Shown here: in pieces, positions 27,403-34,912 of the stretch
How the letters are laid out: every line of letters starts with the position of its first letter
Position numbering within the stretch: the first letter of the stretch is position 1
Notes under the pieces: model-generated
Database searches by the model: none
Told to the model about the DNA's origin: nothing
Seen by the model: the letters and a program-made list of their open reading frames with translations, nothing else
Assembly: GCA_902796025.1 (NCBI GenBank)
Contig: CADBNW010000121.1
Coordinates: 1-43,035, forward strand
Source: an uncultured Eubacteriales bacterium
GTDB taxonomy: Bacteria > Bacillota > Clostridia > Christensenellales > Aristaeellaceae
DNA: 43,035 nucleotides
Direction of reading: 5' to 3'
Position numbers and translations under genes: made by a program

Positions 27403-27939
27403 TCAGAGCTTTGCGTTTTGGATCGTGCGGGCAAGGCCCTGTAGCCTTCCCCTTACGGTATCGTCGATGAGCTTGTTTTCGTATTCCACCATGAGTCCGC
27501 CAAGGCAGGCTTCGTCCACGGTGAAGCTTAAAAGCACCTGCTTTTGGCTTATCTCCTCCAGGCGCTGCTGCAGGCGCTGGCGCTGGATGGGGGAAAGGGG
27601 CGAAGCGCTTGTCACCTTTACGGGCAGGATGCCCGCCCTTTCGTAGTACAAAAGGCAATAGCGCTCCTTTAGCTTTGGCAGCAGGCGGATCTGCCCGTTA
27701 TCGCACATCAGCTTTAAGCAGCTTTGCACGTATTCGTGTGCGCGGCCCTTGAGGCAGTTGTCCAGCATCTGCCGCTTTTCCGCCTTTGTGAGTTCGCTGG
27801 ACGAAAGCAGGCGCATAAAGCGGGGCTCCGCCTCGAAGGCGGCGCCAAGGGCGCAAAGCTCGTCGCGCACCCGCTCACATAAGCCCTCTTCCGCGCACAG
27901 CTCCATCAGCGCCCGGGCGTAGCAATCGGCTTCAAGCAT
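27403..27939 (-). CDS. atpH: F1 ATP synthase delta subunit
   Basis: A 178-residue peripheral-stalk subunit joining the F1 head to subunit b. The N-terminal helical bundle starts [20 protein letters not shown], and the C-terminal domain has the family strand [20 protein letters not shown] followed by [16 protein letters not shown]. The start overlaps the atpF stop by one base (TGATG). Confidence 0.95.
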   Translation of the reverse strand: MLEADCYARALMELCAEEGLCERVRDELCALGAAFEAEPRFMRLLSSSELTKAEKRQMLDNCLKGRAHEYVQSCLKLMCDNGQIRLLPKLKERYCLLYYERAGILPVKVTSASPLSPIQRQRLQQRLEEISQKQVLLSFTVDEACLGGLMVEYENKLIDDTVRGRLQGLARTIQNAKL

Positions 27940-28442
27940 CAGTCTTTGCCCAACCTCTCAATGCAGTCGTCCATCAGGCGGGAGCGGCCCTCGTCGTCCA
28001 GCTGCTTTTCAAGCGCCTGCTCGGCAATCGCCACCGCCAGGGAAGCCAGCTCGTCCCGCGCGTCGCTGATCGCCTGCCGCTTTTCGCGCCGGGCGTCCTC
28101 CTCGGCCCTGTCCAAAATGGACGCGGCCTCCTTGCGCGCCTTGGATACGATGTCGCGCTCCTTGTCCTCTGCGCGCACAAGCGCCTCCCGCACGATGCGG
28201 TCGGACTCGCTCTGGGCGCTTTCAAGCTTTGCGCTTAGCTCGTCCTTTAAGCCCTGCGCGTCCCTTTGCAGCTGCTCGGCCTTGTCGTACATGCCGTCGA
28301 TCTCGGCCTGCCGCTGGCTGATCAGCTTGTGCACGGGCTTGAACAGCAGCTTCCTTGCCACAAAAAAGATGGCAAGGGTGTTCAAAAGCACGAACAGCGC
28401 CGTCCAGAAATCAACGCCTATAAACCCTTCAAACTTTTCCAA
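27939..28442 (-). CDS. atpF: F0 ATP synthase b subunit
   Basis: A 167-residue stator arm. One membrane helix (DFWTALFVLLNTLAIFFVAR) is followed by a long charged helix that would dimerise (DGMYDKAEQLQRDAQGLKDE, AEEDARREKRQAISDARDEL). The start is TTG at 28442, with AGGAGG exactly 8 bases upstream. It follows atpE by 28 bases. Confidence 0.95.
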   Translation of the reverse strand: MEKFEGFIGVDFWTALFVLLNTLAIFFVARKLLFKPVHKLISQRQAEIDGMYDKAEQLQRDAQGLKDELSAKLESAQSESDRIVREALVRAEDKERDIVSKARKEAASILDRAEEDARREKRQAISDARDELASLAVAIAEQALEKQLDDEGRSRLMDDCIERLGKD

Positions 28443-28470
28443 GCTGAAGTCCTCCTGTGCGCGTTGGCGC

Positions 28471-29666
<1,196 letters not shown>

Positions 29667-30062
29667 CTATTTCACCTGCCTTTTCAAAATGGTGTGGGTA
29701 AGAAGGATGATCGGCTGCATCAGCAGCAGGGGGATGATGAGCGCCACGGGATCTGCAAGCTTTGTCGCAGCAAGGGCTATAAGCCCGCCAAAGAGCAAAA
29801 CGAGCCTTAAAATGTAGCTTACGCGCATAAGGCCCCCACCCTGCGCGCCAGCTTGCGCCGCGCTTTCGCTTACGCGGCTTGCCGAGCAGGCCATGATGAA
29901 GTAATTCAGCACACTGAGCGCTGCGCCGCCGAGCAGGCCGACCCAGACGCTTGCGCCAAGCTTTCCCAAAAGCGCGTAAACTAGCGCCGCGGCAAGTGCC
30001 ACCAGCGCTTCCTGCGCCGCCACGAGCAGCGTTTCCTTTAAGACGAGCCTGCGTGCAGTCAT
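29667..30062 (-). CDS. atpI: ATP synthase subunit I (AtpI-like)
   Basis: A 131-residue membrane protein with four predicted helices (LVAAQEALVALAAALVYALL; VGLLGGAALSVLNYFIMACS; LRLVLLFGGLIALAATKL; DPVALIIPLLLMQPIILLTH). Position and topology match the weakly conserved AtpI family, which helps assemble the c ring. Start has AGGTGG upstream; it directly abuts atpB. Confidence 0.85.
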   Translation of the reverse strand: MTARRLVLKETLLVAAQEALVALAAALVYALLGKLGASVWVGLLGGAALSVLNYFIMACSASRVSESAAQAGAQGGGLMRVSYILRLVLLFGGLIALAATKLADPVALIIPLLLMQPIILLTHTILKRQVK

Positions 30063-30117
30063 CGATCCACCTGTTCTGAGGCCGCGCGCGCGGCCGGATA
30101 TTTAAAAGGGACGGGCC

Positions 30118-30369
30118 CTATTCGTGCCGGTCAAAGCCGCCCGGATGGGACTTGTCGCTTTGGCGCTGCTGCCTGTCCAATTGCTTTAAAACGGTGATGC
30201 AGCCGTGCGCGCCGCTGATAAGCCCGATCACGCAAAACAGCGCGATCAGCCAGGAGCCCGCGCCGGTGCGCCCGCGAAGCCATACCCCAAAAAGGGTAAA
30301 CCCCGCCATGGGCAACGCAAAGCTAAGCCCCAGCTGACCGATCCACACCAGCAGGCTCAGCTCCTTCAA
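30118..30369 (-). CDS. atpZ: AtpZ-type small membrane protein at the head of the atp operon
   Basis: An 83-residue protein with two membrane helices (LSLLVWIGQLGLSFALPMAG and WLIALFCVIGLISGAHGCIT), the layout of AtpZ, which precedes atpI in many Firmicutes and has been tied to cation handling during ATP synthase assembly. The start is TTG at 30369 with GGGGAGGGG six bases upstream; the longer frame to 30465 crosses the promoter. First gene of the operon. Confidence 0.82.
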   Translation of the reverse strand: MKELSLLVWIGQLGLSFALPMAGFTLFGVWLRGRTGAGSWLIALFCVIGLISGAHGCITVLKQLDRQQRQSDKSHPGGFDRHE

Positions 30370-30411
30370 GCGCGTCCCCTCCCCAGCGTATTGTGACGAT
30401 ATTATATTTAT

Positions 30412-30440
30412 ATTGTAAACAAGAAATGCTTTCCTGTCAA
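30412..30440 (-). promoter_or_regulatory. Sigma-A promoter of the atp operon
   Basis: On the minus strand TTGACA (30440-30435), 17 bases, TACAAT (30417-30412): near consensus, as expected for a strongly expressed operon. Confidence 0.85.
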
Positions 30441-30510
30441 CGGATATTCTGAAAAACCGCAGCAAAGCCAGGGTTAGGGAATTGAGGGAGGGGGAAACGA
30501 TCTTGATTTT

Positions 30511-30592
30511 TAGCTATTAGCTGTTAGCCATTAGCTATTAGCTTAAGATAGTCGGCGCGCTTTGCGCGCCCAAGCTCACAGCTAAGAGCTAA
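30511..30592. repeat. Tandem 7-bp repeat with inverted partner
   Basis: 30511-30542 reads TAGCTAT, TAGCTGT, TAGCCAT, TAGCTAT, TAGC. At 30571-30592 the inverted versions AGCTAA and AGCTAAC occur, around the palindrome GGCGCGC-TTT-GCGCGCC. It marks the left edge of the degraded mobile island. Confidence 0.75.
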
Positions 30593-30596
30593 CGGC

Positions 30597-31062
30597 GCTG
30601 TGCGCGATATCCCAAACCGCTTTGATGGCGGCGTGTGCTTTGGCATGTACGACGGGGGCACAGAACGAGGGACGCATGGAGCGGCTGCATGAAGCGCAGG
30701 ACATGGGAATCGTGGTCAAAAAGAAGTGGCTGGCCGCGCACGATGACAGGGTGCGTGACGCGCACGCGGAGCTGGACGGACAGGAAGTAGGCATCGACGA
30801 ACCGTTCCACAGTAGCCTGGGCGACATCATGTACCCCGGCAACCCTACAGCAGACCCCGCGCTTGTGTACAATTGCCGATGCACGCTGACGTATGTGTAT
30901 GACGTGAAGAAAAGCGCAAAAGCATTGAATGATGCTGAAGAAAGTGATATAATAATGCATGACAAAAGCGGTGAAAGCAGCACAGAAGCATTGAGCGGTA
31001 AAGAAATAATGCCGTTGGGACAATCAACAGGAAGATATTTGCCAGTATATCTGAAAGAATAA
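30597..31062 (+). pseudogene. Phage MuF-type head morphogenesis protein, truncated C-terminal part
   Basis: The frame encodes the C-terminal end of a Mu gpF/SPP1 gp7-type minor head protein: GAQNEGRMERLHEAQDMGIV, VKKKWLAAHDDRVRDAHAEL and the hallmark GNPTADPALVYNCRCTL. About the first two thirds of a normal protein are missing; an in-frame stop precedes the homologous part and no real start is visible. The frame ends at 31062 just after it appears to leave the ancestral reading frame (around 31010-31030), because the next frame continues as a PBECR nuclease domain that is often fused to MuF proteins. Confidence 0.75.
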
Positions 31063-31379
31063 CGACTTCGGATGTGATAATAACATCTGAACGAATTGAA
31101 CACTGCAATAAACACGACCATGCTTTTGATAAATACGGGAAATACGCAAAGATTGTACTGAGTGATCCTGATTACATCTTTGAGGACCAAAAGCCAAATA
31201 CGGCAATATTGATAAAGCAGATCATTGACGAAGGGAAGATTATAGAATTGATTCTTAGATTGCATGTGCAAGGCGATGCTGTAGGCAGGAAGAATTCAAT
31301 TCTATCATATTGGGACATCGGTGATAAAACATTAAAAAGATATTTAAGAAACAAAAAAGGTATTTACAAAAAAGGATAA
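31028..31379 (+). pseudogene. PBECR-type nuclease (phage polymorphic toxin) domain, frameshifted off MuF
   Basis: In the frame shifted relative to the MuF fragment the translation runs KIFASISERITTSDVIITSE, RIEHCNKHDHAFDKYGKYAK, then DPDYIFEDQKPNTAILIKQI and ends YLRNKKGIYKKG. The pattern of a conserved His near the start, the DPDYIxED-PNTAIL strand pair and a basic C-terminus fits the Barnase/EndoU/ColicinE5/RelE-like (PBECR) nuclease group carried at the C-terminus of MuF proteins. The domain looks intact, but without the MuF part it lacks its own good start. The promoter of the downstream small RNA lies in its last codons. Confidence 0.65.
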
Positions 31380-31391
31380 ATAGTATATAAT
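31363..31391 (+). promoter_or_regulatory. Promoter of the candidate small RNA
   Basis: TTTACA (31363-31368), 17 bases, TATAAT (31386-31391). The expected start, G398, is the first base of the RNA's closing stem. Confidence 0.65.
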
Positions 31392-31397
31392 AAAAGT

Positions 31398-31507
31398 GTC
31401 CTTGAGGTGGTCAATTTCGTAGCTACCACGCGCCTTAACGGCTAAAAGAGATGCAGGGGAACGCCACGCCTGCCAAGGACGTATAAACCGCCTACGGGCG
31501 GTTTTTT
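31398..31507 (+). ncRNA. Candidate structured small RNA with own promoter and terminator
   Basis: A closing stem GTCCTTG (31398-31404)/CAAGGAC (31474-31480) encloses three hairpins: GTGGT/ACCAC (31407-31411, 31425-31429), GCC/GGC (31432-31434, 31440-31442) and GCAGG/CCTGC (31453-31457, 31469-31473). A strong terminator follows: ACCGCC-TACG-GGCGGT (31487-31502) and a run of T. The unit is about 110 nt. I do not recognise the family. Confidence 0.6.
31487..31507 (+). terminator. Terminator of the candidate small RNA
   Basis: ACCGCC, tetraloop TACG, GGCGGT, then TTTTT. It overlaps the open frame of the toxin cassette downstream, so that frame is not translated from this transcript. Confidence 0.85.
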
Positions 31508-31888
31508 CATGCGGAGAAACGGCAATGGCACAATAAATCACATGAAATTGAAACGGCTCAAGCCTTAGTTGAGCAACTGGACGGCGATGTTGTTCTGTTA
31601 GATAATTCCGGGCGTGAATCAGCACGCGACTGCACATGGAGTCAAAAAGTATGGGAAATCAAAAAAGCTTCAACTGCCCATGCAGCAGGGAAAAGAACAG
31701 AGGTCGGACTGGGGCAGATAGCGCAGACAGGCGGCAATTTAATTATCGACTGCTGGGATGATGATTATGAAACAGCTGAGAAGAATATTATTTCTAAGCT
31801 TAATGCTTTAGCAGTACCGCCGCTGGATGTCGTTATCATGCACAAAGGATGGATCAAGAGAATTATTCGCTTACGAGCAAAAAAATAA
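31487..31888 (+). pseudogene. Orphan C-terminal toxin cassette (CdiA-CT/restriction-endonuclease-like), no start codon
   Basis: The frame is open from just after a TAA at 31484-31486 to TAA at 31886-31888, 133 residues, with no ATG, GTG or TTG start before the domain. It reads WHNKSHEIETAQALVEQLDG, DVVLLDNSGRESARDC, VWEIKKASTAHAAGKRTEVG, LGQIAQTGGNLIIDCWDDDY. The E-x-K of WEIKK following a conserved Asp suggests a PD-(D/E)xK nuclease; the whole resembles C-terminal toxin domains of polymorphic/CDI-type toxins also found on MuF proteins. It looks like a displaced toxin tip left next to the MuF remains. Confidence 0.6.
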
Positions 31889-31958
31889 TGGTGAACGCTC
31901 AACCGCGAAGCTACCCTCTTGGGGAGCAATCTACGACTGCCTTTATTATATTCATTTA

Positions 31959-32135
31959 CTACCCAAAAGTCAAGACATTTTGAAAGGAACAACTATGATT
32001 TTGAAAGGAACAACTATGATTCGGCTGGTAGCAATGGACTGCCTCCCACTTAAAGCGTTCGTTCCTCCACTGAAATATCGTGAAATCGCGCTTATAATCC
32101 GATATAACATCTTTTAGAATATCCTTATCGAGCAT
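31959..32135 (-). pseudogene. N-terminal fragment of a McrB-like restriction ATPase gene
   Basis: The ATG at 32135 has a perfect GGAGGGG five bases upstream, yet the frame ends after 58 residues. The first about 40 (MLDKDILKDVISDYKRDFTI, FQWRNERFKWEAVHCYQPNH) resemble the start of McrB-type AAA/GTPase restriction subunits, which begin with a helix and a W...EKYKW.A pattern. Then the sequence degenerates into a duplicated SCSFQNH motif. The remainder of the gene is absent. Confidence 0.45.
31977..32018. repeat. Perfect tandem duplication, 2 x 21 bp
   Basis: ATTTTGAAAGGAACAACTATG occurs twice back to back (31977-31997, 31998-32018). It lies at the broken end of the McrB-like fragment and is probably a scar of the deletion. 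Confidence 0.9.
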
Positions 32136-32181
32136 GCGGCCCCTCCGTTGTTTCTTTTATCGTGTACTGCTGTCACGCATT

Positions 32182-32553
32182 CTACCGATCCCGCTTTTGC
32201 TCAGGATCGAGTGAAGGTCCCGGTACAATGTCCGGCGAAGCGAGAATCATTTCTGTGAACACCTTCGTGTATTCAGTACGGGTATCGGCGATGATATAGA
32301 CAAAGATGTCCTCACCCACGCGCCGGAAGACGGATACGTTTCGCTTATCGCTGATCACCATACGGAAGCCCATGCTGTTGAGCCACGGATCAGGCGTCAT
32401 CGAACCGGAATCCGGAAACTGTTCCAGCCGTTCAAGGCTGTTTAAGATTTGATCAGTCACGCGCTGGGCGACATCCTCGCCGAATTCAGCTCGGACCCTG
32501 TACTTGATCTGTGCCAGCCCTTCCCAGGCCGAAGGAAGGATTTGAACCGTCAT
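32182..32553 (-). CDS. ParE/RelE superfamily toxin
   Basis: A 123-residue member of the ParE/RelE plasmid-stabilisation fold: QILPSAWEGLAQIKYRVRAE, RLEQFPDSGSMTPDPWLNSM, GFRMVISDKRNVSVFRRVGE, then DIFVYIIADTRTEYTKVFTE. This is somewhat longer than typical ParE (about 95-105), with a polar C-terminal tail SLDPEQKRDR. The target (gyrase or ribosome-bound mRNA) cannot be told from sequence. Its ATG overlaps the antitoxin stop as ATGA. Confidence 0.88.
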   Translation of the reverse strand: MTVQILPSAWEGLAQIKYRVRAEFGEDVAQRVTDQILNSLERLEQFPDSGSMTPDPWLNSMGFRMVISDKRNVSVFRRVGEDIFVYIIADTRTEYTKVFTEMILASPDIVPGPSLDPEQKRDR

Positions 32554-32804
32554 AGCTTCTTCAGCGCCTCCCTGGCCTCGGCGATGCGCATGGTCTTAGC
32601 ACCGCGCAGCCGGTCCTCCTCGGCCTGGAGGATCCGTGCACGCAGGTTGAGCAGCTGTTCCCGGCGCTCGAATGCCTCCATGTCCATGAAAACGCCGTCG
32701 CCTTCGCCGTTCACGGTAATATAGACCGGCTCCTGGGTCTCCCTGGCGAGGGCGGATATCCCGCTGTAGTTGTTCCGCAAAGCGGAGGAAGGTTTGATGA
32801 TCAT
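32550..32804 (-). CDS. Phd/YefM family antitoxin
   Basis: An 84-residue antitoxin. The N-terminal Phd fold that binds DNA is visible (MIIKPSSALRNNYSGISALA, ETQEPVYITVNGEGDGVFMD), and the C-terminal helix (RILQAEEDRLRGAKTMRIAE) would wrap the toxin. The ATG at 32804 has AAAAGGAG upstream; the longer frame to 32945 crosses the promoter. It would neutralise the downstream toxin and repress the operon. Confidence 0.88.
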   Translation of the reverse strand: MIIKPSSALRNNYSGISALARETQEPVYITVNGEGDGVFMDMEAFERREQLLNLRARILQAEEDRLRGAKTMRIAEAREALKKL

Positions 32805-32841
32805 GCTTGGCTCCTTTTGTCGACTGACTTTTGATGATAAT

Positions 32842-32870
32842 ATTATATCACAAAAACGATATGAAGTAAA
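32842..32870 (-). promoter_or_regulatory. Promoter of the toxin-antitoxin pair
   Basis: On the minus strand TTTACT (32870-32865), 17 bases, TATAAT (32847-32842). AT-rich inverted bases around the -10 box (GATGATAATATTATATCA) may hold the autoregulation site. Confidence 0.65.
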
Positions 32871-32940
32871 GGGGAGAATCCACGCCAATGAGCGCAGATG
32901 TCCAAAGTACCAAACGCTGAAATAAATCACATGTTGCATA

Positions 32941-32980
32941 AACAAAAAATCTGTGAGATTAATTCAAACCTCACAGATTT
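32941..32980 (-). terminator. Terminator of the tRNA-Thr/tRNA-Pro unit
   Basis: On the minus strand AAATCTGTGAG and CTCACAGATTT (11 bp, perfect) close a 12-base interval and are followed by TTTGTTT. Confidence 0.88.
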
Positions 32981-32985
32981 CCTTA

Positions 32986-33059
32986 TCGAGGTGACGGGAT
33001 TTGAACCCACGGCCTTTTGGTCCCGAACCAAACGCGCTACCAAACTGCGCTACACCTCG
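32986..33059 (-). tRNA. tRNA-Pro(CGG)
   Basis: Acceptor CGAGGTG/CACCTCG with discriminator A, anticodon loop TTCGGGA (anticodon CGG) on a TTTGG/CCAAA stem, T-loop TTCAAAT on GTGGG/CCCGT. CCA is not encoded. Its first base directly follows the encoded CCA of tRNA-Thr. Confidence 0.95.
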
Positions 33060-33135
33060 TGGAGCCAACGAGGGGACTCGAACCCCTGACCTGCGGTTTA
33101 CGAAACCGCTGCTCTACCGACTGAGCCACGTTGGC
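33060..33135 (-). tRNA. tRNA-Thr(CGT)
   Basis: Acceptor GCCAACG/CGTTGGC, discriminator T, encoded CCA. Anticodon loop TTCGTAA on a GCGGT/ACCGC stem gives anticodon CGT. The T arm GGGG-TTCGAGT-CCCC is standard. Confidence 0.96.
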
Positions 33136-33152
33136 GCATTGAAAGCCTGATT

Positions 33153-33181
33153 ATTATAGCACCCCGGCAAGCAAATGTCCA
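33153..33181 (-). promoter_or_regulatory. Promoter of the tRNA-Thr/tRNA-Pro unit
   Basis: On the minus strand TGGACA (33181-33176), 17 bases, TATAAT (33158-33153). Confidence 0.75.
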
Positions 33182-33232
33182 CAACTATTTAATATTTAAC
33201 AGAGCGATGGAATGTTAAATAAAAATTTTCTA

Positions 33233-33261
33233 TTGACAGGCAGGGGGTGTGGCAGTATAAT
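33233..33261 (+). promoter_or_regulatory. Promoter of the tRNA-Gln/tRNA-Glu unit
   Basis: Perfect consensus TTGACA (33233-33238), 17 bases, TATAAT (33256-33261), with an AT-rich stretch upstream that could serve as an UP element. Confidence 0.88.
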
Positions 33262-33301
33262 ATCATTCGTCGGTCGGGCACGTTGTGCTCGGTTGACACA
33301 A

Positions 33302-33372
33302 TGGCGAATGGTGTAACGGCAACACTAACGACTCTGACTCGTTCATTCTAGGTTCGAATCCTAGTTCGCCAG
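33302..33372 (+). tRNA. tRNA-Gln(CTG)
   Basis: Acceptor TGGCGAA/TTCGCCA with discriminator G. Anticodon loop CTCTGAC on an AACGA/TCGTT stem gives CTG. T arm CTAGG-TTCGAAT-CCTAG. CCA not encoded. Confidence 0.95.
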
Positions 33373-33378
33373 GATTAT

Positions 33379-33450
33379 GCCTCCATAGTCAAGCGGTCAA
33401 GACGTCGCCCTCTCACGGCGAAGACTAGGGTTCGATTCCCTATGGAGGTG
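33379..33450 (+). tRNA. tRNA-Glu(CTC)
   Basis: Acceptor GCCTCCA/TGGAGGT (first pair G-U) with discriminator G. Anticodon loop CTCTCAC on a TCGCC/GGCGA stem gives CTC. T arm TAGGG-TTCGATT-CCCTA. It follows tRNA-Gln by six bases. Confidence 0.95.
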
Positions 33451-33455
33451 CTCTT

Positions 33456-33487
33456 AAGACATCCGAGAGGGTGTCTTTTCTTTTTTC
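33456..33487 (+). terminator. Terminator of the tRNA-Gln/tRNA-Glu unit
   Basis: Stem AGACATCC/GGGTGTCT with loop GAGA, followed by TTTCTTTTTT. surE starts 18 bases later and has no clear promoter of its own, so it may depend on read-through. Confidence 0.85.
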
Positions 33488-33505
33488 ATTCAAAGGAGAC
33501 GAGGC

Positions 33506-34261
33506 ATGCATATACTGCTGACCAACGACGACGGGATCGGCGCGCAGGGCCTGCGCGCGATGGCGCGGGCGCTGGCGGGCGCGGGGCACCGCGTGACCGT
33601 GTCCGCACCGGACGGAGAGCGCAGCGCCGTAAGCCACATGATCAACATCACCCGGCCGCTGTGCGCAAGGGCGGTAACGCTGGACGGGGCCGAGGGCTGG
33701 GCCGTGGACGGGACGCCCGTGGATTCCGCAAGGCTCGGGCTGCACCTGTGCGGGGCGGACAAGCCGGACATGTGCATTTCCGGCATCAACCGCGGGCCGA
33801 ATCTCGGCGGCGCATGCATCTATTCCGGCACGGTGAACGCGGCCATGGAGGCCTCGATGGCGGGCTGTCCTGCGATCGCCGTGAGCATCGACAGCTTTTC
33901 TCCACAAAGCTACCAAAGCGCCGCGGACGCCGCGCTGCGCTTTATGGACTGGGCCGGCGCGCACCCATTAAAGCGCGGAGAGATCTACAATCTGAACGTG
34001 CCGGCGGACCGGGACATCAAGGGGATCTTCTTTACCCAGATCCTCGCGCCGGAGTTTTTGTCGGACGCCCACTATCAGGAGTTTACCAGCAACTACGGGC
34101 AAAAGTATTATTTTCTGGACGACGGGGCAAACGAGCAGTACTTCCCGCCGGACAGCGATCTGGTGAAGTGCCGGGAGGGCTGGGCGACGGTGTCCGTGCT
34201 GGGCTGGGACATCGCGGTAAAGCGGGCCGAGCTGCCCGGGCCGGGCGATCTGCGATTATAG
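33506..34261 (+). CDS. surE: 5'/3'-nucleotidase SurE
   Basis: A 251-residue metal-dependent phosphatase of nucleoside monophosphates, cytoplasmic. The metal site is MHILLTNDDGIGAQGL (Asp-Asp at 8-9), the conserved serine lies in PDGERSAVSHMINI, and the active-site asparagine in SGINRGPNLGGACIYSGTVN. The start has AAAGGAG upstream. A membrane-protein gene follows 19 bases later. Confidence 0.96.
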   Translation: MHILLTNDDGIGAQGLRAMARALAGAGHRVTVSAPDGERSAVSHMINITRPLCARAVTLDGAEGWAVDGTPVDSARLGLHLCGADKPDMCISGINRGPNLGGACIYSGTVNAAMEASMAGCPAIAVSIDSFSPQSYQSAADAALRFMDWAGAHPLKRGEIYNLNVPADRDIKGIFFTQILAPEFLSDAHYQEFTSNYGQKYYFLDDGANEQYFPPDSDLVKCREGWATVSVLGWDIAVKRAELPGPGDLRL

Positions 34262-34280
34262 GATGAAGGGGAGTGCTTCC

Positions 34281-34904
34281 ATGAAGAGCAACGTGCATAA
34301 AATAGGCGCGGGAGCGGTGCTGGTGCCGGCAAGCGGCGTTTTGATCAACCTGCTGTTTTTTGTGGTGATGGAAAAGCTTTCGGGCTCGCTGGATGTGCTT
34401 TTGCCGTTTCGTTTCGGCTACACGCTGTTTCCGCTGATGCTCGTGACGGACGCGCTGTTTTTGGCCTTGAGCGTAGTGGAGTCCAGAAGGGACGCGCAAA
34501 AGCCGGGCAGCGGCTGCGCGTGGCGGGCGGTGTTCATGCTTATGTGGATGCTGGCAAGCGGCGTCATCGCGTACCTCACCTTTCGGGCCAGGGCGCAGGA
34601 CGCCATCATCTATACCCCGTTTTGCATCAAGGGCGCGCTGATGTGCATAACGTACCTTGTCAGCGCCGTCGCGTTTTTGTGCCGCCGCCCGGGGGTGGCC
34701 CGCGTGGCGTTTGCGCTAAGCTCGCTGCTGATCGTTCTTGGCGTCGGCGCGTACTCGGTGGCCAGCATGTACATTTTGGTCAGCGCTTACGCGGGCAAGT
34801 ATCTGATCCTGGGCCTGATCGGCGTGTGGGCCGTGGAGTGCCTGCCGCTTTATCTTCGCATGATCGGCCTTGCCATGTCCGCGCACAAGATCGAAAAAAT
34901 ATAA
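34281..34904 (+). CDS. Uncharacterised polytopic membrane protein, 207 aa
   Basis: No family recognised. About six hydrophobic segments: IGAGAVLVPASGVLINLLFF; YTLFPLMLVTDALFLALS; AVFMLMWMLASGVIAYLTF; GALMCITYLVSAVAFL; VAFALSSLLIVLGVGAYSVA; LILGLIGVWAVECLPLYLRM. The ATG at 34281 has AAGGGGAG upstream and is preferred to the frame start at 34263. It is probably co-transcribed with surE. Convergent with the transporter genes downstream. Confidence 0.75.
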   Translation: MKSNVHKIGAGAVLVPASGVLINLLFFVVMEKLSGSLDVLLPFRFGYTLFPLMLVTDALFLALSVVESRRDAQKPGSGCAWRAVFMLMWMLASGVIAYLTFRARAQDAIIYTPFCIKGALMCITYLVSAVAFLCRRPGVARVAFALSSLLIVLGVGAYSVASMYILVSAYAGKYLILGLIGVWAVECLPLYLRMIGLAMSAHKIEKI

Positions 34905-34912
34905 TAGCTTTT

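Noticed and set aside
26223..27470. 415-codon open frame opposite atpA
   Set aside because: Antisense shadow of a highly conserved gene; no motif, and composition typical of reverse-strand translation.
30582..31271. 229-codon minus-strand frame over the phage remnant
   Set aside because: Antisense to the recognisable MuF and PBECR frames; Ser/Cys-rich without a family.
31827..32117. 96-codon plus-strand frame with repeated ILKGTTM
   Set aside because: The minus-strand frame has a far better ribosome site and family-like N-terminus; the repeat only reflects the 21-bp duplication.
32986..33059. tRNA-Pro as attachment site of the adjacent island
   Set aside because: I looked for a second copy of the tRNA 3' end near the left edge of the island and saw none, and no integrase gene remains.
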